A stretch of DNA of 6,160 nucleotides. Source: JBARRS01 sp049644345 (GTDB lineage: Bacteria > Actinomycetota > Thermoleophilia > Gaiellales > Gaiellaceae). The position numbers and the translations under genes are program-made. The DNA lies in contig JBARRS010000205.1 of NCBI GenBank assembly GCA_049644345.1, forward strand, positions 1 through 6,160. Direction: 5' to 3'. The first letter of the stretch is position 1; every line of letters begins with the position of its first letter. Under the pieces are notes generated by a model, which searched no databases, was not told the origin of the DNA, and saw only the letters and a program-made list of their open reading frames with translations. Positions 1-3,992 of this stretch are shown here, one piece after another.

Positions 1-146
1 GGATCGATGTGCGCGGGCAGCAAGGCCGGCTCGGGCGGGCGCGGCTCGGCCTTGATCGCCCAGTAGACGACCACGCACAGGTAGACGACAGGGATCTTGA
101 GGATCACCAGCATGAAGATGACCTCGACCCACATCGTCCCGGACAT
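1..146 (-). CDS. Small single-helix membrane protein, C-terminally incomplete at the left window edge
   Basis: The minus strand reads 48 codons from an ATG at 146-144 with no stop before the window edge, so the 3' end is missing. The visible protein begins MSGTMWVEVIFMLVILKIP and has one strongly hydrophobic stretch at about residues 6-30, ending in YWAIKAEPRP. This is followed by a proline-rich, probably cytoplasmic tail. That pattern suggests a single transmembrane segment with a short N-terminus outside and the tail inside. An in-frame TGA at 170-168 limits upstream extension. A second in-frame ATG at 134-132 (residue 5) is a possible alternative start, and neither has a strong ribosome binding site. 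The gene is divergent from the GFA-family gene, with 31 bp between the start codons. I do not recognise the family, and no function can be assigned. The hydrophobic pattern and plausible codon use favour a real gene over an antisense artefact of the opposite strand. Confidence 0.6.
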   Translation of the reverse strand, partial: MSGTMWVEVIFMLVILKIPVVYLCVVVYWAIKAEPRPPEPALLPAHID

Positions 147-156
147 CTCGAGCCGG

Positions 157-162
157 AGTGTA
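157..162 (-). promoter_or_regulatory. Candidate -10 box (TACACT) for the small membrane protein gene
   Basis: On the minus strand TACACT fits the actinobacterial TANNNT -10 consensus and lies 10 bp upstream of the ATG at 146. Transcription would start about 3-4 nt before the start codon, giving a nearly leaderless mRNA. This would agree with the missing Shine-Dalgarno sequence. No good -35 element is visible 16-18 bp upstream. A hexamer like this occurs often by chance, so the call is weak. Confidence 0.25.
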
Positions 163-168
163 CGCGAT

Positions 169-180
169 CATGTGCACATG
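169..180. repeat. Perfect 12-bp palindrome CATGTGCACATG covering the GFA gene start codon
   Basis: CATGTGCACATG is identical to its own reverse complement. Its last three bases are the proposed ATG start of the GFA-family gene. It lies in the 31-bp gap between two divergent start codons. A related half-site, GTGTAC, sits at 158-163. The palindrome could be an operator that acts on both genes, but no regulator is encoded nearby and no second copy was noticed in the window. The symmetry is seen directly; the function is inference. Confidence 0.35.
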
Positions 181-594
181 TCCGAGGTCGTTTCCGGGAG
201 CTGCCTCTGCGGCGGCGTCCGCTTCGAGGTCGAGTTGCCGTTCCGCCGAGCGAACTACTGCCACTGCTCGCGCTGCCGCAAGCACTCCGGCGCAGGCGCA
301 CTCGCGCAGGCACGGGTCGCGCGCCATCGCTTCCGCCTGCTCAGGGGCGAAGAGCTCGTTCGGGTCTTTCGGCCCGAAGGCGGCAAGGCGAAGGCGTTCT
401 GCACGACCTGTGGGTCGAGCCTCTTCGGAGGCGACTGGCCAGAGGGGGACGAGATCTCCGTGCGGCTCGGTTCTCTGGACGGCGATCCTGGAATCCGCCC
501 GCAGTACCACGCGTTCGTCGACTCGCGGGCTCCGTGGGAGGACCTGCCCGAGGACCGCCTGCCGCGTTACCCCGAGGGCAAGCCGGACGGGTAG
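178..594 (+). CDS. GFA/CENP-V family zinc-binding protein
   Basis: The 138-residue product has the cysteine pattern of the GFA (glutathione-dependent formaldehyde-activating enzyme / CENP-V) fold. It shows GSCLCGG with C9 and C11, then YCHCSRC with C28, C30 and C33, then FCTTCGS with C75 and C78. In the family these cysteines bind structural and catalytic zinc. Most bacterial members have no proven substrate, and formaldehyde-glutathione activity should not be assumed. The protein is likely soluble and of usual length. The ATG at 178 places the first CxCG motif at residue 9, as is typical. An in-frame GTG at 172 is an alternative, and its 13-nt spacing from the GGAG at 155-158 is less extreme than the 19 nt to the ATG. 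The open frame extends to 97, but that part would lie antisense within the divergent gene and has no family resemblance. The 3' end overlaps the end of hyuB by 28 bp on the opposite strand. Confidence 0.9.
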   Translation: MSEVVSGSCLCGGVRFEVELPFRRANYCHCSRCRKHSGAGALAQARVARHRFRLLRGEELVRVFRPEGGKAKAFCTTCGSSLFGGDWPEGDEISVRLGSLDGDPGIRPQYHAFVDSRAPWEDLPEDRLPRYPEGKPDG

Positions 595-2057
595 CCGAAG
601 CCGCCGCCGCCGGGCGTCTCGACGCGGATGACATCGCCGGGCTCGAGCTCGCGCGTCTCCTTCGCGGGCAGTTCCTCGCCGTTGAGGAGGTCGCGGCCGG
701 TGCGACCGGGCGACCCGCCACGAACCCCTTGCGGCGGGCGCCGGCGGCGCTCGGCGACGAGCGAGAGCCTGCAGCGTTCGAGCGCGCGCAACTCACGAAT
801 GACGCCCTCGCCGCCTCGGTGCAGGCCGTCACCGCCCGAGCCGAGCCGCAGTTCGTGCCTCTCGACGCGGAGCGGGTAGGCGAGCTCGAGCGCCTCCGCG
901 GGGGTCGAGAGCGTGTTCGACATCGCGACGTGCACGCCGGAGGGCCCGTCGGCATCGGGACACGCGCCCTGACCGCCGCCGATTGTCTCGTAATACGTGA
1001 ACCGATCGTTGCCGAACGTGACGTTGTTCATCGTCCCCTGTCCTTGCGCCGGGAGCTCGAGCGCCTGGCCGAGCGCGAGGAAGAGCACGTCGACGATCCG
1101 GCTCGAGGTCTCGACGTTGCCGGCGGCGACGGCGGCGGGCGGCAGGGCGTTGACGAGGCTGCCGGGCTCGGCCTCGACGCGAACGGGCGCGAACGCGCCG
1201 CCCGACGCCGGTATGTCCGGGTCGGTCGCGCAGCGGACGACGAAGTACGACGCGGAGCGGGTGACGGCGAGCGGACAGTTGAGATTGCCTTCGTGCCGGC
1301 CGGCGGTGCCGGCGAAGTCGATCACGATCTCGTCCCCGGCGATCGTGACGGCGGCGCGGAGCTCGAGGTCGCCCTCGGCAGCCTCGAGAACGTCGGCGGC
1401 CTCGTAACGGCCGTCCGGCAGGGCCGCGATCGCACTCCGGATCCGCCGCTCCGAGTAGTCGAAGAGCTCGCCCATCGCGGCGCGGACGCGGTCGGGGCCC
1501 CGGCGCTCGCAGAGCTCTACGAGGCGCCGGGACGCAAGCCGGTGTGCCGCGAGCTGCGCCCGGAGGTCGCCGCGGCGCTCGTCGGGGTTGCGCATGCGTG
1601 CGACGAGCTCCGTGAGCGTGTCGCCGTCGAGGCGCGTCGGCGGGATCACGACGCCCTCTTCCTCGAGGCGGCGGGAGCGCGCGGGCAGGCTCCCGGGCTC
1701 GATCGCGCCGACGTCGGCGTGATGTGCGCGCGTGGCGGCGAAGCCGAGTGGGACCCGCGAGACGAGCGTGATGTCCGGAAGGTGGGTACCGCCCGTGAAC
1801 GGGTCGTTGAGGATGTAGACGTCGTCTGGGCCGGGGTCGTGCTCGCGAACCGCGGCGACGGCGTCCGGCATCGCGCCCAGGTGGACGGGGATGTGCTCGG
1901 CCTGCGCGACCATCCTGCCGGCCTCGTCGAAGAGCGCGGTCGAGCAGTCCCGGCGCTCCTTGATGTTCGTCGAGAAGGCGGAGCGGACGAGGACGGCGCC
2001 CATCTCCTCCGCGATCGAGCGGAGGGAGCTGCCGATCACCTGGAGCTCGATGTTCAC
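567..2057 (-). CDS. hyuB: Hydantoinase/oxoprolinase family subunit B
   Basis: The 496-residue product is a complete hydantoinase B-type subunit. In N-methylhydantoinase and 5-oxoprolinase systems this subunit works with HyuA in ATP-dependent opening of cyclic amides; related acetone carboxylases share the fold. Recognisable family blocks are SIAEEMGA (14-21), STNIKERRDCS (29-39), AEHIPVHLG (53-61), NDPF-GGTHLPD (84-95), HHADVG (112-117), DFAGT (247-251), YYETIGGGQG (355-364), YPLRVERHELR (394-404) and a C-terminal PGGGGFG (482-488). The conserved Asp and His residues of the NDPF, HLPD and HHADVG blocks are the likely metal and active-site ligands. The start is GTG at 2057-2055, seven nucleotides after a GAAAGAAG ribosome binding site. 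It follows hyuA by 24 bp, so the two are surely co-transcribed and probably form a complex. The length is near the short end of the family. The last 28 bp overlap the convergent GFA gene, which adds the extra tail YPSGLPSG. The substrate is unknown. Confidence 0.93.
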   Translation of the reverse strand: MNIELQVIGSSLRSIAEEMGAVLVRSAFSTNIKERRDCSTALFDEAGRMVAQAEHIPVHLGAMPDAVAAVREHDPGPDDVYILNDPFTGGTHLPDITLVSRVPLGFAATRAHHADVGAIEPGSLPARSRRLEEEGVVIPPTRLDGDTLTELVARMRNPDERRGDLRAQLAAHRLASRRLVELCERRGPDRVRAAMGELFDYSERRIRSAIAALPDGRYEAADVLEAAEGDLELRAAVTIAGDEIVIDFAGTAGRHEGNLNCPLAVTRSASYFVVRCATDPDIPASGGAFAPVRVEAEPGSLVNALPPAAVAAGNVETSSRIVDVLFLALGQALELPAQGQGTMNNVTFGNDRFTYYETIGGGQGACPDADGPSGVHVAMSNTLSTPAEALELAYPLRVERHELRLGSGGDGLHRGGEGVIRELRALERCRLSLVAERRRRPPQGVRGGSPGRTGRDLLNGEELPAKETRELEPGDVIRVETPGGGGFGYPSGLPSG

Positions 2058-2064
2058 AGCGGGG

Positions 2065-2072
2065 CTTCTTTC
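2065..2072 (-). promoter_or_regulatory. Ribosome binding site of hyuB (GAAAGAAG)
   Basis: On the minus strand GAAAGAAG ends 7 nt before the GTG at 2057. AAAGAAG differs from the ideal AAAGGAG by one base. It lies inside the 24-bp hyuA-hyuB gap and supports the GTG as the start of hyuB, where the family's conserved N-terminus begins. Independent initiation on hyuB is therefore possible as well as translational coupling to hyuA. Confidence 0.55.
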
Positions 2073-2081
2073 ACACGTTTT

Positions 2082-3824
2082 TCACGATCGTGTCAGCGTC
2101 AGCGTGCTATCCCCATCCCTAACCCCCACCCACCCAGGGGGGAGCCAGCACGTGGCGCCGTCCAGCTCGACCACGGCCGGGCCTGACACGTGCAGCGGCT
2201 CGCCTGCCGGGAGCTCGACCGCCGGCCCGCTCCGTACCTCCGCGGTCCGGACCGCGACGAGCTCGACGGGCCGCTCCCGGTCGGCGTACCCGTAGCGCTC
2301 CTCGTGGGCCAGGTGGAACGCCTCCGCGACATCGCCTCCCAGAGTCACCGTCAGCTCGAACGACTGCCCCGCGTAGCGGAGGTCGGCCTCGCCGTCTCGC
2401 GGGAGCTCACCCACGTCGGCCAGGGGACGGACGTACGAGACGACGCGGTCACGCCGCTCGTCGCTTGCAACGAGGCCGAGCGCCGAGAGCACACCTGCGG
2501 CCGCGGGGACGAGCACCGTCTCGACGCCGAGCTCGTCCGCAAGCTCGCACGCGTGCAACGGCCCCGCTCCGCCGAAGGCGACGAGCGAGAGCTCGCGCGG
2601 ATCGTGCCCACGCTCGACAGAGACAACCCGAAGCGCGCGAAGCATCTCGGCGTTCACCGCCTCGATCACCTCCGCCGGGTCGAGACCTGCGAGCGCACGC
2701 GCCGCCGCGTCGGGGTCGAGCTCGAGCCCTCCGGCGAGTCGCGCCGGGAGGCGTCCAAGCAGCAGGTTCGCGTCCGTCACCGTTGGGCGCGTCCCACCCC
2801 GGTCGTAGCACGCCGGACCAGGCTCGGCGCCTGCGCTCTCCGGCCCGACGCGAAGGGCGCCGCCGCTGTCGCGCCAGGCGATCGACCCGCCGCCCGCGCC
2901 GACTGCATGCACGTCGACCATCGGCATCCGCAGCGGCAGCCCGGCGACCTCGCGCTCGACCGAGCGCTCCGCCTCCCAGCCCGAGATCGGGCAGACGTCG
3001 GTCGAGGTTCCGCCCATGTCGAAAGCGAGCGCGTTCTCGGCGCCGGCCGACTTGGCGACGTGCGCCGCGCCGACGACGCCGGCTGCCGGGCCCGACACGA
3101 GCGCGAGCGCCGGGTGCGCGGCCGCCTCCGCGAGCGTGGCGACGCCGCCGGAAGAGCGCATCACGAGGGGCTCGGGCAGCCCCTCCTCGGCGGCGAGCCC
3201 GCGTAAGGACTCCAGATACCGCGCGACGACCGGCCCGAGATATGCGTCGATCGCGGTCGTCGACGCGCGCTCGTACTCGCGGAACTCGGGCGCGAGCTCG
3301 TGCGACGCCACGATCCGCGCTTTGGGAAGCCGGCGCCTCAGCTCCTCGGCGACGCGCCGCTCGTGAGCCGGGTCCCGGAATGAGAACAACAGGCAGACGG
3401 CGACGGCGTCTGCGTCGATCTCGGGCAGAGAGTCGAGCTCGAGCGGCCGAATCACTCCGTCCGGACCAATCCGCTCCTCAACGCCGAAGCAGCGCTCGAG
3501 TGGGACGAGCGGCTCTGGATGCCGGTCGCAGAGGCGATAGAGGTGGCGCCGGTTCTGTCGGCGCAGATGAAGCAGGTGCTCGAATCCGGCGGTTGCGACG
3601 AAGGCCGTGCGTGCGCCCTTCCGCTCCAACAGCGCGTTGGTGGCGACCGTGGTGCCGTGGGCGAAGCGCTCCACCCCGGACTCGGCGCCGACCGCGCGCA
3701 CCGCGGCGAGCACCGACTCCTCCTGACGCGGCGCCGTCGACACCTTCGCGGTCGCGAGCTGTCCCTCGGCGAGCAGAACCGCGTCCGTGAACGTGCCGCC
3801 GACGTCGACGCCCAGGATCGCCAC
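2082..3824 (-). CDS. hyuA: Hydantoinase/oxoprolinase family subunit A (ATP-binding)
   Basis: The 580-residue product carries the ASKHA-type nucleotide-binding motifs of the hydantoinase A family: DVGGTFTD (7-14), HGTTVATNALLERKGA (56-71), SGPAAGVVGA (244-253), DMGGTSTD (269-276), VGAGGGSIA (308-316), GAEPGPACY (332-340) and AFGGAGPLHA (416-425). Order: N-terminal domain about 1-180, central domain about 195-460, C-terminal part about 480-580. HyuA is expected to bind ATP and activate the cyclic amide substrate together with HyuB in the cytoplasm. The GTG start at 3824-3822 puts the first phosphate motif at residue 7, as usual. No ribosome binding site is seen, but a TANNNT box lies 6 bp upstream. 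The protein is about 100 residues shorter than common HyuA proteins of roughly 680. Only about 15 residues separate RDRVVSYV from DLRYAGQSFEL (481-491), where relatives have a longer helical segment. Both flanks remain in frame and conserved, so I read this as a compact form and not a broken gene. The exact substrate (hydantoin, 5-oxoproline or other) is not determined. Confidence 0.93.
   Translation of the reverse strand: MAILGVDVGGTFTDAVLLAEGQLATAKVSTAPRQEESVLAAVRAVGAESGVERFAHGTTVATNALLERKGARTAFVATAGFEHLLHLRRQNRRHLYRLCDRHPEPLVPLERCFGVEERIGPDGVIRPLELDSLPEIDADAVAVCLLFSFRDPAHERRVAEELRRRLPKARIVASHELAPEFREYERASTTAIDAYLGPVVARYLESLRGLAAEEGLPEPLVMRSSGGVATLAEAAAHPALALVSGPAAGVVGAAHVAKSAGAENALAFDMGGTSTDVCPISGWEAERSVEREVAGLPLRMPMVDVHAVGAGGGSIAWRDSGGALRVGPESAGAEPGPACYDRGGTRPTVTDANLLLGRLPARLAGGLELDPDAAARALAGLDPAEVIEAVNAEMLRALRVVSVERGHDPRELSLVAFGGAGPLHACELADELGVETVLVPAAAGVLSALGLVASDERRDRVVSYVRPLADVGELPRDGEADLRYAGQSFELTVTLGGDVAEAFHLAHEERYGYADRERPVELVAVRTAEVRSGPAVELPAGEPLHVSGPAVVELDGATCWLPPGWVGVRDGDSTLTLTRS
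2111..2135 (-). other. Predicted G-quadruplex motif in the 3' end of hyuA
   Basis: The minus (mRNA-sense) strand holds five G-runs of 3, 3, 5, 3 and 4 bases, separated by loops T, T, TTA and AT. This satisfies the canonical G3+N1-7 quadruplex pattern with very short loops. It encodes residues 564-572 (GWVGVRDGD) of HyuA. It lies 26 nt before the hyuA stop codon and 53 nt before the hyuB start. A run of six C directly upstream in the mRNA (2137-2142) could instead pair with the five-G run, so a hairpin and a quadruplex may compete. The motif is seen directly; folding and any role are inference. Confidence 0.6.
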
Positions 3825-3830
3825 GGGGCG

Positions 3831-3836
3831 ACTCTA
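3831..3836 (-). promoter_or_regulatory. Candidate -10 box (TAGAGT) for a leaderless hyuAB mRNA
   Basis: On the minus strand TAGAGT matches the actinobacterial TANNNT -10 consensus and ends exactly 6 bp before the GTG of hyuA. With the usual spacing the transcript would begin at or next to the GTG itself. Leaderless mRNAs starting with GTG or ATG are common in actinobacteria, and no Shine-Dalgarno sequence is visible here. No convincing -35 element is seen 17 bp upstream (ACCATC). Confidence 0.35.
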
Positions 3837-3973
3837 GACCGGCAGTATTCCGGGATGGTGTGGCAGGCGGAGCTTCCGCTCGCCGGCGCCGTGGCTCTCC
3901 ACCGCACCGAGCCAAGACCTGCTGCCTACGGCCGGCCTTCAATAAGTCGCGTGTGAGACAGAGCCAGAAGGCC

Positions 3974-3986
3974 AGCCCCGCGGGCT
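3974..3986 (-). terminator. Weak GC hairpin after the beta-helix gene, possible terminator
   Basis: AGCCC and GGGCT arms of five base pairs enclose a 3-nt loop, starting 6 nt after the stop codon of the beta-helix gene. There is no U-tract. The stem is short and could arise by chance in such GC-rich DNA. The rest of the 168-bp gap (3825-3992) shows only an AT-richer patch near 3940-3950, a small GCGGA/TCCGC inverted repeat at 3867-3879, and the hyuA -10 candidate. No gene is seen there. Confidence 0.2.
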
Positions 3987-3992
3987 TGGGCT

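Noticed and set aside
97..177. Upstream extension of the GFA gene to an ATG-like start at 97
   Set aside because: It would be antisense within the divergent small gene, carries no conserved residues, and the family's first CxCG motif normally lies close to the N-terminus, as it does with the ATG at 178.
1090..1150. Runs of GGC/GCG-like triplets, considered as repeats
   Set aside because: They follow from Ala- and Pro-rich HyuB codons in GC-rich DNA; there is no regular period or copy structure.
9..2186. 725-codon open frame on the plus strand, antisense to hyuB
   Set aside because: The translation is rich in Arg, Ala, Gly and Glu without family motifs and is the expected antisense artefact of a GC-rich gene. 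The opposite strand encodes well-conserved hyuB.
2190..3206. Long plus-strand open frames antisense to hyuA (2190-3206 and 2465-3790)
   Set aside because: Low-complexity Arg/Ala/Pro-rich or motif-free translations. The minus strand has an intact HyuA with all nucleotide-binding motifs.
3825..3992. Search for a small gene, riboswitch or RNA in the gap before hyuA
   Set aside because: No convincing start with ribosome binding site, no conserved riboswitch-like core and only short hairpins were seen.
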